DNA of 47,049 bases. Origin: a virus. The notes beneath the pieces were generated by a model. It made no database searches, was not told where the DNA came from, and was given only the letters and a program-made list of their open reading frames with translations. Location of the stretch: IMG/VR virus record IMGVR_UViG_3300009545_000009, positions 1 through 47,049 of that record. One strand, written 5' to 3'. Positions 39,800 through 46,892 of this stretch are shown piece after piece (the stretch's first letter is position 1; each line of letters opens with the position of its first letter). The translations under genes and the position numbers were made by a program.

Positions 39800-40031
39800 C
39801 CAACATCTGGCTGACGAAGAGCGTGCTGCTATCAGCTGCGAAACGCAGGGACACTTCCCCGGCCCAGGCGAGAAGTGCGTCTTTTGTGGGCATCCGATGC
39901 TGGTTGAAGGCGATGACTCGCCTGTTGGACTGCTCAAGCGCTTCGTGAAGGCGTGGGAAGGACACGGCGAAAACATGGACCGTTTGTGCGAGATCGCGCG
40001 GCGAGTCATCGAGGAGCAGCCACGTGGTTGA
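39792..40031 (+). CDS. Small zinc-ribbon-like protein
   Basis: A 79-aa protein from a GTG start (GTGGCTGA overlap). ISCETQGH and KCVFCGHPM give a zinc-type Cys/His site, then a helix (VGLLKRFVKAWEGHGENMDRLCEIARRVIEE). It is one of the Cys-rich early proteins. The function is unknown. Confidence 0.65.
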   Translation: MADQHLADEERAAISCETQGHFPGPGEKCVFCGHPMLVEGDDSPVGLLKRFVKAWEGHGENMDRLCEIARRVIEEQPRG

Positions 40032-40230
40032 GCTGAAGGCCAATGACCTGCACGTACGCGTGCTCACGGGCGCGGCGAGGCACGACCTGACGCTTGCGCT
40101 GAATCAGGTGATCAGTGTGCACGTGAAGCCGGATGACATCTCGAAGGTGACGACAGCCATCGACAAGCTCATCCGTGCTCACCTGACCGCACTAGATCAG
40201 CTCAAGGAGAAGAATCATGGGATGGGATGA
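40024..40230 (+). CDS. Hypothetical small protein
   Basis: A 68-aa protein from a GTG start (GTGGTTGA overlap). Beta then helix pattern (LHVRVLTGAARHDLTLALNQVISVHVKPDDISKV). Not recognised. The next gene starts 14 nt before its stop. Confidence 0.65.
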   Translation: MVELKANDLHVRVLTGAARHDLTLALNQVISVHVKPDDISKVTTAIDKLIRAHLTALDQLKEKNHGMG

Positions 40231-40609
40231 TCGCTGCGAGTTCGGTGAACTGCTCGGAAAGACGCTCACGGAAGTGACGGCGTCAGATGACCAGATCAGC
40301 TTCGTATGCTCGGACGGCTCTGAGTATCGCCAGTTCCATGATCAGGACTGTTGCGAGAACGTGAGCGTAGACGACGTCACAGGCGATTGGGCCGATGTCA
40401 TCGGATCTCCCATCGTGGTCGCCGATGAGCGAAGCAATAGCGACGATCCGCCGAAGTCAGAGCATGCGGAGTCGTACACGTGGACCTTCTACAAGATCGA
40501 CACCGCCAAGGGTGGCGTGACGATTCGTTGGTACGGCACGTCTAACGGCTACTACTCGGAGCGGGTCAGCTTCGAGCGCACGAGCGGTCCGCGCAAGGAG
40601 GCAGCATGA
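40217..40609 (+). CDS. DUF7448-like protein
   Basis: A 130-aa protein. LLGKTLTEV, FVCSDGSEYRQFHDQDCCENV, GDWADVIGSPIVVADE, SYTWTFYKIDTAKGGVTIRWYG and SNGYYSE are the repeated signature of a small domain found in many phages and annotated as DUF7448. The function is not known. It is a single-domain protein of typical size. Confidence 0.75.
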   Translation: MGWDDRCEFGELLGKTLTEVTASDDQISFVCSDGSEYRQFHDQDCCENVSVDDVTGDWADVIGSPIVVADERSNSDDPPKSEHAESYTWTFYKIDTAKGGVTIRWYGTSNGYYSERVSFERTSGPRKEAA

Positions 40610-41091
40610 ACGTTCTGGCCTCAAATCAGCGGAGCGCGCGCGCATTGATCGAAGAGTTGCACGGCTATGTGACTGCCGTCAGCGATCCGCTCGGCTACAA
40701 CAACGCGCTGCAAGCTGTCGAGGCCGCTCTCGACCGAGATGCTTGCGAGACGTCAGCGGTCACCCGCGATACGCCGAAGGTGCGCGAGATCTTCGAGCGG
40801 CACGACCGTTGCTCGAAGCTGCTTTGGGGCCCAGCCTCACTCCCCGGAATGATGCTCGGGCCGGAGGATGCAGACGCCGCTCATCGTGATCGGGGCACAC
40901 TGTTGTCGCTGATCCCTGGACCTCCGCTACATCCGAAAACACCTTCAGCTCAACCAGCTTCGGCCTCCACCGGCGACGGCGCGTCTCCCTCGCGTACATC
41001 CTCGCCGCCGGTGGAGTGCCCGAAGTGCCGCACGCAACTGGCCTTCGAGGGCGATGTGTGCGGCCTGTGCAATCCCGAGGTGCAGCCGTGA
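40606..41091 (+). CDS. Hypothetical protein with C-terminal zinc ribbon
   Basis: A 161-aa protein: a helical N-terminal domain, a Pro/Ser-rich linker, then CPKCRTQLAFEGDVCGLCNP, a complete C-x2-C...C-x2-C zinc ribbon. It may bind DNA or protein. No family is assigned. ATGA-coupled to the upstream gene and GTGA-coupled to the next. Confidence 0.68.
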   Translation: MNVLASNQRSARALIEELHGYVTAVSDPLGYNNALQAVEAALDRDACETSAVTRDTPKVREIFERHDRCSKLLWGPASLPGMMLGPEDADAAHRDRGTLLSLIPGPPLHPKTPSAQPASASTGDGASPSRTSSPPVECPKCRTQLAFEGDVCGLCNPEVQP

Positions 41092-41246
41092 GCCCATTTG
41101 CCGATCGGCGCAACAAGCAGCAGTTGGAAAGCGCCAGGGCCATCGAGCAGGAGCGCGCCGACAAGCGCATCGAACAGATTTGGCGCCAGCGAGTTCGAGA
41201 GAACGTCTGGCGTCGCATGGAACAGAAACTGAGGAAAGCATCATGA
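41088..41246 (+). CDS. Small basic helical protein
   Basis: A 52-aa protein from a GTG start, nearly all charged helix (RRNKQQLESARAIEQERADKR, RQRVRENVWRRMEQKLRKAS). It is GTGA-coupled upstream and ATGA-coupled to the Sak4-like ATPase gene. Its role is unknown, perhaps as an accessory to recombination. Confidence 0.6.
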   Translation: MSPFADRRNKQQLESARAIEQERADKRIEQIWRQRVRENVWRRMEQKLRKAS

Positions 41247-42391
41247 AGCTGGAAGACTTCGCCACCGAGATGGCAGCCGAGAATCGATTCGTCAAGGCGG
41301 CATTTGCCGGATTCGCCGGAGGCGGCAAGAGCCGCACGGCCAGTGAGTTCGCCATCGGCGTGTACCATGATCTCGGCTACACCAGGCCGGCTCTGGTTGT
41401 CGACAACGAGGAAGGGTCGCGCTTCCTGATTCCGCAGTTCGCGCGCGCCAAGATCGACACGAAGCTCAAGAAGACAACGAGCCTCGCCGACGTTCTGACC
41501 GCAATCGACCTGCTCAACGACAAGCAGATCGATCTGCTGTTCATCGATTCGATGACGAAGGTCTGGTATCGCTACATCCGCGAGTACCTCGGGGCCAACC
41601 GCAAGACCTTCATGCAACTGGACGACTGGGGCAAGGTTCTCCCGAAATGGCAGGAGACGTTCTCCGACGTATTCGTGGCCGCCCAGGGCAGCATCATCTT
41701 CACCGGCCGCGGCGGGTTCAAGTACGAAAAGGAAGAGGACGCGAAAGACGACAACGGGCGAATCGTCAAGAAGGGCTCATACGTTCAGTCCGGCGTGAAG
41801 ATGAAGATGTCCGGCGAAACGCCCTTTGAGCCAGACCTCAACGTCTGGATGGAGCAAGAGCAGGACATCACGGCCGACGGCACGCTGAAGGTCTGGCGCG
41901 ATGCGCAGATCATGAAGGATCGCAGCGGCATCATCGACGGCAAGGTCTTCCGGAATCCCACTTACGAGGATTTCCGCCCCTTCGTCCGCTACCTGCTCGA
42001 CGTCCCCACAGGCGCGGTTGCCGGCGAGACCTCGGGCCGGAGCCTCGCGCCCACGGAGAACTACGAGGGGTACGACCGGCGCAAGAAAGCCGAGGTCGCG
42101 CTCGATGAGATCAAGGAAGAGATCGTCAAGCACCACGGGCACGGGATGGATGCCAGCACCAAGGGCGCGAAGGCAGAGACCCTGGAGCGGATCACGAAGC
42201 CGGTGTTCTCTGGCGGAACACGGTCGTGGGCTCGCGTGGAGTCCTTCAAACCCGAAGACGTCTTCACCGTGCGCAACGAGCTCTGGAAGCTCACCCGAGG
42301 CCATGCCTATGGGCAGGCACCGGCGCCCGAGACGCCCGCCAATGACCCGCTGGTGCCCGTGCCGGCCGACCAGAAGGACGCCGCAGCATGA
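41243..42391 (+). CDS. Sak4-like RecA-fold ATPase
   Basis: A 382-aa protein. Walker A GFAGGGKS (23-30), then LVVDNEEGSR, and Walker B LLFIDSMT fit the AAA_24/Sak4 single-strand annealing ATPase group used in phage recombination. The C-terminal third (from about 255) is variable, with YDRRKKAEVALDEIKEEI. No partner single-strand-binding protein is evident beside it. The start at 41243 gives an ATGA overlap. Confidence 0.82.
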   Translation: MKLEDFATEMAAENRFVKAAFAGFAGGGKSRTASEFAIGVYHDLGYTRPALVVDNEEGSRFLIPQFARAKIDTKLKKTTSLADVLTAIDLLNDKQIDLLFIDSMTKVWYRYIREYLGANRKTFMQLDDWGKVLPKWQETFSDVFVAAQGSIIFTGRGGFKYEKEEDAKDDNGRIVKKGSYVQSGVKMKMSGETPFEPDLNVWMEQEQDITADGTLKVWRDAQIMKDRSGIIDGKVFRNPTYEDFRPFVRYLLDVPTGAVAGETSGRSLAPTENYEGYDRRKKAEVALDEIKEEIVKHHGHGMDASTKGAKAETLERITKPVFSGGTRSWARVESFKPEDVFTVRNELWKLTRGHAYGQAPAPETPANDPLVPVPADQKDAAA

Positions 42392-42573
42392 GAGGGCGGC
42401 CGCCATCCGTGAGCGTCGAAACCGTGCGGGCCGTTCGGCGTGCCCATGCGGCCGTGCCTCTCGCTGGCGGCCGTCGCAGGCCGTGGATCAAGCAGGTTGC
42501 GCGTGCGACGGGACTGACCCCGAAGAACGTCCGCAACATTGCGGAGCGGGTTAGTTACGGGTGGGTGTCATGA
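42388..42573 (+). CDS. Small HTH protein
   Basis: A 61-aa, basic protein. VSVETVRAVRRAHAAVPL and QVARATGLTPKNVRNIAERVSYGWV form a helix-turn-helix. It lies between the ATPase and HNH genes and is ATGA-coupled on both sides. A local transcription regulator is likely. Confidence 0.7.
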   Translation: MRGRPPSVSVETVRAVRRAHAAVPLAGGRRRPWIKQVARATGLTPKNVRNIAERVSYGWVS

Positions 42574-43217
42574 GCGACCTGAAGGCCATCGCGGGCAACA
42601 TCAACAGCTATCGGACCCTGGCCGATGGCGCCTTACGGATTACGGTCGATCTGCCGGAGACCGAGACGCAGCACTTCCATTCCCTTTTTCCGGCGGTCCA
42701 CTGCGAGGTAGCTATTGCGCCGTTGCGTCCGGTGCAAATGGCCGCCTCGCAGACCACTGATTACGGCAAGTTTGCACAGGAGCTGCGGCTGTCATCGTTC
42801 CTGACCTATCAGGACGTCTGGCGAGCTACAGGAACCGATGCGGAGTTCCTCGCCTGGGTACGGACGCAGAAGTGCGTCGCCCGCTGTGGGCAGCCCTGCG
42901 ACGGCCCAATTCAGGCTGCGCACGTCTGGCGGCTGAAGGATGACTTCGGCAAAGGCGTCAAGGGCGATTACGCCGCAGTTCCTCTTTGCGCGTTCCACCA
43001 CCGGCTGCATCACCAGGAGTCTGAGGATGCGATCGGCGGGCGCGAGTACATGGAGAAGAAGCGCTTCGACACGGTCACGGGATGGGTCTGGGCGGTCATC
43101 AAGGATGACCTGACGGTTGCGAGCATGCGCGATGCGCCGCCGGCCAAGGTGCTTGCCTGGTGCCAGAAGCGAAACATCGATCGCTACCTGCCTGAGTCGT
43201 ATCGGGAGGCAGCGTGA
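42570..43217 (+). CDS. HNH-type nuclease with phage N-terminal domain
   Basis: A 215-aa protein from the ATG at 42570. The N-terminus (INSYRTLADGALRITVDLPE, then FPAVHCEVAIAPL) is a domain shared by many phage proteins. The second part has C-x3-C (CVARCGQPCDGPIQAAHVW) and PLCAFHHRLHHQ, a His-Cys HNH-like metal site as in Ref/DUF968-type nucleases. It may aid recombination with the ATPase. Confidence 0.75.
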   Translation: MSDLKAIAGNINSYRTLADGALRITVDLPETETQHFHSLFPAVHCEVAIAPLRPVQMAASQTTDYGKFAQELRLSSFLTYQDVWRATGTDAEFLAWVRTQKCVARCGQPCDGPIQAAHVWRLKDDFGKGVKGDYAAVPLCAFHHRLHHQESEDAIGGREYMEKKRFDTVTGWVWAVIKDDLTVASMRDAPPAKVLAWCQKRNIDRYLPESYREAA

Positions 43218-43261
43218 ACCGATCACTGGCCGAAGCGGATGTCGCGGGAGCCGCCAAATGA
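43214..43261 (+). CDS. 15-aa bridging ORF
   Basis: Starts with GTG by GTGA overlap and ends by ATGA overlap with the next gene. The product MNRSLAEADVAGAAK resembles the other bridging peptide at 39143 in its first residues. No RNA structure is seen. It is probably used for coupling only. Confidence 0.35.
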   Translation: MNRSLAEADVAGAAK

Positions 43262-43779
43262 CGAAGCCAGCAGCTCCAGATGACGTCTACAACGCCAAGT
43301 GGGTTTCCCGATTGATGGGGCGCGTCTATCCGGGTGAGAACGGCTGCATTCTGACGCGCGGCTTTCACAATGCCGACGGATACGGGCAGATCTATCACCG
43401 GAGTCTCGGTGATTTTCCGCATCGAGTGCTGATGATCTTGCTCTATGGGCCCATTCCAGACGGCAAGATGGTCTGCCACCGATGCGGCAACCACGGCTGC
43501 GTGAATCCGGCGCACCTCTACATCGGCACCATGCAGCAGAACGCCCGGGACACCGTTGCGATGGGTCGCCACCGGGAAAGCCAGAAGACCCACTGCAAGC
43601 AAGGGCACGAGTTCACGCCCGAGAACACGCGCATGGTTGGCCCTCGGAAGACAAAGCGACAGTGCAACGAGTGTCTTCGCATCGCGCACACGCGCCCGTC
43701 GTATCTCGAGTGGCGCCGGCAATACCAGAACAAGCGGCGTGCCGAGAAACGCGCTCGCCGCCAAGAGTCGCTGGCATGA
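43258..43779 (+). CDS. HNH endonuclease
   Basis: A 173-aa protein. HRVLMILLYGPIPDGKMVCHRCGNHGCVNPAHLYIGTMQQNARD is an HNH_3-type core with Cys ligands; a second Cys set (HCKQGHEFTPEN, CNECLR) follows. The tail is strongly basic. It is similar to mobile endonucleases and may be a selfish gene. The start was chosen at the ATG that overlaps the bridging ORF. Confidence 0.8.
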   Translation: MTKPAAPDDVYNAKWVSRLMGRVYPGENGCILTRGFHNADGYGQIYHRSLGDFPHRVLMILLYGPIPDGKMVCHRCGNHGCVNPAHLYIGTMQQNARDTVAMGRHRESQKTHCKQGHEFTPENTRMVGPRKTKRQCNECLRIAHTRPSYLEWRRQYQNKRRAEKRARRQESLA

Positions 43780-43850
43780 CCGGTTGTTTCGGATTGATGC
43801 GCATCGAGCCGCCGCGTCATGTCGATGAAGGCTCAATTTAGGAGATAGAC

Positions 43851-44177
43851 ATGTTCATTATCAAGGCAGAGACGAGACAGGCAGGCAACGGCGGCGCGGG
43901 CTATTCGATGTACGACGCGGAACGCGTGCGCGTCGCGAAGAGCACCATCGCCGGCAGTGATCCGGGGCCGTACCCGGAGCTGGAAGTGTGGCTGTACGAC
44001 GCGAGCGGTCACGAGAAGGCCATTCTGTACGTGGGTCACGGGCTGGATCACTTCAGCCACGTGTACATCATGAACGCGAACGGCAAGACCGTAGATAGCG
44101 TTTATCCGGGCCCTGCGCCGGCAGCCATTCCGGTGCCGATGACCGGGCAGAGCGCGACCTTCTCACGGGTGGCGTAA
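43851..44177 (+). CDS. Hypothetical protein
   Basis: A 108-aa beta-rich protein (AGYSMYDAERVRVAKSTIAG, PELEVWLYDASGHEKAILYVG). A GGAG site lies 9 nt before the ATG. The 71-nt gap upstream has no gene. Not recognised. Confidence 0.7.
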   Translation: MFIIKAETRQAGNGGAGYSMYDAERVRVAKSTIAGSDPGPYPELEVWLYDASGHEKAILYVGHGLDHFSHVYIMNANGKTVDSVYPGPAPAAIPVPMTGQSATFSRVA

Positions 44178-44180
44178 CAG

Positions 44181-44270
44181 ATGGGCGGGCACATGCACGG
44201 TCGTGCTTGGTTCGGCTTTCTCACGAGAGTCGTCCGCTGTGCATGTGCCCCGCTCTGGAGTGCAACATGA
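44181..44270 (+). CDS. 29-aa bridging ORF with internal inverted repeat
   Basis: The ATG lies 3 nt after the upstream stop, and the TGA overlaps the next ATG (ATGA). It would encode MGGHMHGRAWFGFLTRVV followed by a Cys-rich end. A 12-bp perfect inverted repeat (44187-44198 and 44239-44250) lies within it. Translation would unfold that hairpin, so a leader-peptide switch for the next gene is possible. Confidence 0.4.
   Translation: MGGHMHGRAWFGFLTRVVRCACAPLWSAT
44187..44250. repeat. 12-bp perfect inverted repeat
   Basis: GGGCACATGCAC (44187-44198) and its exact reverse complement GTGCATGTGCCC (44239-44250), 40 nt apart, just upstream of the ATG at 44267. It can form a stable RNA stem that may hide or expose the next start, or be a protein site. 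Confidence 0.6.
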
Positions 44271-44542
44271 GCACCGAGGATGTTCCGGAAGACGACAGCG
44301 TCTGCTTCTTCTGTGGCTATCCGGACTGTCGTTGCGCCGATATTGAGGACGACATCGACGATGAGACGGACGACTGGGAAGAGCACGAAGCTGACTGTCA
44401 CGGGTACTTCGAGAGCCAATCGCCTGATGCGGTATTCGTCTGTGGCGCGGCCGGCTCTGAGGACTGCGATGAGTGCCCGTGCTACGGGTGGCTGGGGCTG
44501 ACGAACAAACAGATTGACGAGTTGGAGATTGACGGTGAGTGA
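44267..44542 (+). CDS. Acidic Cys-rich protein
   Basis: A 91-aa protein, very acidic, with CFFCGYPDCRC, a long run of Asp/Glu, and CGAAGSEDCDECPC. It probably binds several metal ions. The extreme charge recalls DNA-mimic proteins used against host defence, but that is inference. The start was chosen at the overlap with the bridging ORF. Confidence 0.65.
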   Translation: MSTEDVPEDDSVCFFCGYPDCRCADIEDDIDDETDDWEEHEADCHGYFESQSPDAVFVCGAAGSEDCDECPCYGWLGLTNKQIDELEIDGE

Positions 44543-44840
44543 CCGGAACATTCCCACTGATCAGCTGGCGATCTTCGGCCGCATGGTGCTGGAGGAGTTC
44601 CGCGAATCGTACAGCGACCTCGACGGAGGTTGGCTGCAGGACACCGCAGTCAAATGCGGGCTTCTCACGCCGGTGGAAGTCACGCCGGAAAACATCTGCC
44701 GCAAGCCATCCGACATGGGCCAGGAGTATGGCGGCAACTGCGAATGCGAGATCGGTGACATGTGCTACCGCCTCACCGATGCCGCGAAGGCCGTAACGGT
44801 TACTGACGATGTGCCAGATACCACTACAGCGGAGAAATGA
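44535..44840 (+). CDS. Hypothetical protein
   Basis: A 101-aa protein from a GTG start (GTGAGTGA overlap). DGGWLQDTAVKCGLLTPVEVT and CECEIGDMCYRLTDAAKAV; Cys clusters in the second half. Similar short phage proteins with DWLQ and C-x-C motifs exist without known function. Confidence 0.68.
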   Translation: MSDRNIPTDQLAIFGRMVLEEFRESYSDLDGGWLQDTAVKCGLLTPVEVTPENICRKPSDMGQEYGGNCECEIGDMCYRLTDAAKAVTVTDDVPDTTTAEK

Positions 44841-45170
44841 ATGAACGACAAAGACCGCGATCTGATCACCCAGGTACTTCAAGCTGCTGGCAAGGCTGGC
44901 GAGCAGGGGTTCGCATACCTCGTTCAATACACGCGCGTTGACGGCATCCTCAGTGTGTTCGGTTTCGGACTTGGCCTAGCTGGGGCGCTCGTGCTCCTGC
45001 GTATCGCCTTCCGATGGAAGTCCGAGGACGAGTTCCAGCCGCTTGTACGCGGCGTTGCTATTGTCGTCTGCTGCATTTTCTCATTCGTGATGATCTGCGG
45101 TATCGAGAACAGCGTGGTTGCAGCCATCATGCCGGAAGGCGCCGCGATTCACTCCGTACTCTCGAAGTGA
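44841..45170 (+). CDS. Two-TM membrane protein
   Basis: A 109-aa protein with two membrane segments (about 35-56 and 69-90), a short cytoplasmic-type loop and an amphipathic start. It begins 0 nt after the upstream stop. It could be an exclusion or antiholin-like protein, but it is in the early operon, away from the lysis genes. Confidence 0.65.
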   Translation: MNDKDRDLITQVLQAAGKAGEQGFAYLVQYTRVDGILSVFGFGLGLAGALVLLRIAFRWKSEDEFQPLVRGVAIVVCCIFSFVMICGIENSVVAAIMPEGAAIHSVLSK

Positions 45171-45194
45171 CACCTGGCACAAGGGGATGAAGTC

Positions 45195-45386
45195 ATGCAA
45201 CGCAAAGTGAAGATCGGTAAGGACGGCACGCCGGACGAGTGCCCGAAGTGCGACAGCGACGATCTGTGCATCGACAACGTCGAGGGCATGGAGTGCATGA
45301 AGTGTGGCTGCTGGTTCGATGCGGACACGGACGGCAACATCATCTGGGCTCGCACGATGCGACCGATGGAACTGGACCTGTTGTGA
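45195..45386 (+). CDS. Small zinc-ribbon protein
   Basis: A 63-aa protein: CPKCDSDDLCIDN and CMKCGCWFDADTD form a complete C-x2-C...C-x2-C zinc ribbon, with a conserved-type end (IIWARTM). A ribosome site AAGGGGATGAAG precedes the ATG. No specific family is assigned. Confidence 0.72.
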   Translation: MQRKVKIGKDGTPDECPKCDSDDLCIDNVEGMECMKCGCWFDADTDGNIIWARTMRPMELDLL

Positions 45387-45393
45387 GCGAGCC

Positions 45394-45624
45394 ATGAAAG
45401 CATACGCACAACGAAACCAGCGAAAGCTCGTTCACGAATGGGAGCATCGCCCTACAGAGCTTTCGCCGAAGCTCATGAAAAGCGTTTGCGGATTCGGCTC
45501 TTCCTTCCCCGAAGATCTGATCACGCCGAAAGGCACAGAGCCACTGTGCAAGGTATGTGAAGGGCGGGGAGCTTTTGATCCGCCCATCGTACCCGCAGTC
45601 AATGGAGGTGCGGAGCGTGGCTAG
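45394..45624 (+). CDS. Hypothetical small protein
   Basis: A 76-aa protein from the ATG at 45394. It is basic, with CKVCEGRG near the end, which may be a single zinc knuckle. The upstream in-frame Met lies in the previous gene and was not used. Not recognised. Confidence 0.6.
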   Translation: MKAYAQRNQRKLVHEWEHRPTELSPKLMKSVCGFGSSFPEDLITPKGTEPLCKVCEGRGAFDPPIVPAVNGGAERG

Positions 45625-45838
45625 TACATCAGCATTCGGGATCATCGGCCCAGATGGCAAGGTCTGGAAGCAGACCTTCGGGACCGCCGCCCTCGCCGCC
45701 ATCTACTGCACCGAGGCCGCACTTACGCCTGAGCAATTCAAGTCGTATGCGTCACACAATCAGCGCTGGCCGGCAATGAAGAAGAAGGGATACCGCGTCG
45801 TGCCGGTCACTGTCAGCGCAGGAGAACGTACGCCGTGA
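45617..45838 (+). CDS. Hypothetical small protein
   Basis: A 73-aa protein from the GTG at 45617 (GTGGCTAG 8-nt overlap), chosen because GGAGG lies 8 nt upstream. FGIIGPDGKVWKQTFGTAALAAIYC and AMKKKGYRVVPVTV. Similar in size to phage proteins of unknown role. Confidence 0.62.
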   Translation: MASTSAFGIIGPDGKVWKQTFGTAALAAIYCTEAALTPEQFKSYASHNQRWPAMKKKGYRVVPVTVSAGERTP

Positions 45839-46119
45839 AGCGCGAGTTTTATCACCGGACAGGCAAAGGCGTCGAAGCGTGTCCGGACTGCAAGAATCGC
45901 CAACGCTTCATCGGCCTATCGCAGCAGGTTGCCGAGGATCTCTGCGAGGTGTGGGTCCGCTGCATCTGTGGATACGACGCCACCCAAGGCCGTGATCGCA
46001 TGGAGGATGTCATGGGATCGCTGGATTCCGCCAATCTCGTGTGCGCCTTGGAGAACTGCTGGAACGAGCCGCTACGACGTCGAGCTGGTCCAACCGTGCC
46101 AGGTGAGCAAGATGTTTGA
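45835..46119 (+). CDS. Zinc-ribbon protein, Lar-like
   Basis: A 94-aa protein from a GTG start (GTGA). CPDCKNRQRFI, then VRCICGYD and ALENCWNEPLRRR resemble the order of the Lar restriction-alleviation family (CPxC, C-x2-CG, then A-x-x-x-WN). The family aids escape from type I restriction; the spacing here differs, so it is a suggestion only. Confidence 0.55.
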   Translation: MKREFYHRTGKGVEACPDCKNRQRFIGLSQQVAEDLCEVWVRCICGYDATQGRDRMEDVMGSLDSANLVCALENCWNEPLRRRAGPTVPGEQDV

Positions 46120-46315
46120 ACTGCGTGGTCAAGTCGAAGAAATCGGCCAATTCGATGAGGGGCACGGATTCGTCATCAGTGCCGGCGACATGCGTGTGAA
46201 GGTTACCGGTCTGACACCGCAGTACGTGAAGCAGCTCGGCGCGTACCTGTACAGCGACGTCACCGTCCGAATCGATGACGGACCTGCTCACCCCACGACA
46301 GAGCGTCAACCGTGA
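46112..46315 (+). CDS. Hypothetical small protein
   Basis: A 67-aa protein with an OB- or beta-barrel-like pattern (LRGQVEEIGQFDEGHGFVISAGDMRVKVTG). It starts by an 8-nt overlap (ATGTTTGA). It might bind nucleic acid, but no family is assigned. Confidence 0.6.
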   Translation: MFELRGQVEEIGQFDEGHGFVISAGDMRVKVTGLTPQYVKQLGAYLYSDVTVRIDDGPAHPTTERQP

Positions 46316-46566
46316 AAGGGATCGACTTCGCTTACTTCCGCTTTCGCACAGAACGCCTGAAAAGCGGCAGATGCATAAACGCTGGTCCGCGCTGCCTAGT
46401 CTGTGACCTTGCATGGGGCGGATGGCCGCATCCTCACTGCAAGCACGAGCACGGTAGTGGCATGATGGATACGAACGGCAACGGCGAGTTCACATGCCAC
46501 AACTGCGGCCATGTGCAGCGAGTCGGTCGAGGACTATCTGGTCAACCAGGATCGACTCAGTCATGA
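46312..46566 (+). CDS. Zinc-binding small protein
   Basis: An 84-aa protein from a GTG start. CINAGPRCLVCDLAWGG, HPHCKHEH and CHNCGHVQR give two Cys/His zinc sites. Part of the zinc-rich early gene group. The function is unknown. Confidence 0.65.
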   Translation: MKGIDFAYFRFRTERLKSGRCINAGPRCLVCDLAWGGWPHPHCKHEHGSGMMDTNGNGEFTCHNCGHVQRVGRGLSGQPGSTQS

Positions 46567-46892
46567 CAAATGAGGAAATACGCGTAGCTATGCTCCGTGC
46601 CTACGAGCTTCTGACATACGGCGAGCCCGATCCAGATTTGACGAACTTTGGAAGCGCGCAGCGATGGCGCGAGCAGCGTGACGAGTGGATCGAGAAGTTC
46701 GCGCCGTCGAAGCTGCCGAAGCTATCTGGCGAACCGGGATGTTCCGATGGCTACAAGGATGCGTTCTACCAAATCGCTGAGCTACTGGACATGACGGCGA
46801 TGCCAATCAGCCCAAAGCAGGCGTTTGAGACTGTAATGCTGCCGCGGCTACGCGAATTAGTCGCTGTGAACCGGCCTGCGAGTCACGAATGA
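46563..46892 (+). CDS. Hypothetical protein
   Basis: A 109-aa helical protein (EEIRVAMLRAYELL, QRWREQRDEWIEKF, YKDAFYQIAELLDM). The ATG at 46563 gives an ATGA overlap, and the next gene starts within the stop by ATGA at 46889. Not recognised. Confidence 0.68.
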   Translation: MTNEEIRVAMLRAYELLTYGEPDPDLTNFGSAQRWREQRDEWIEKFAPSKLPKLSGEPGCSDGYKDAFYQIAELLDMTAMPISPKQAFETVMLPRLRELVAVNRPASHE

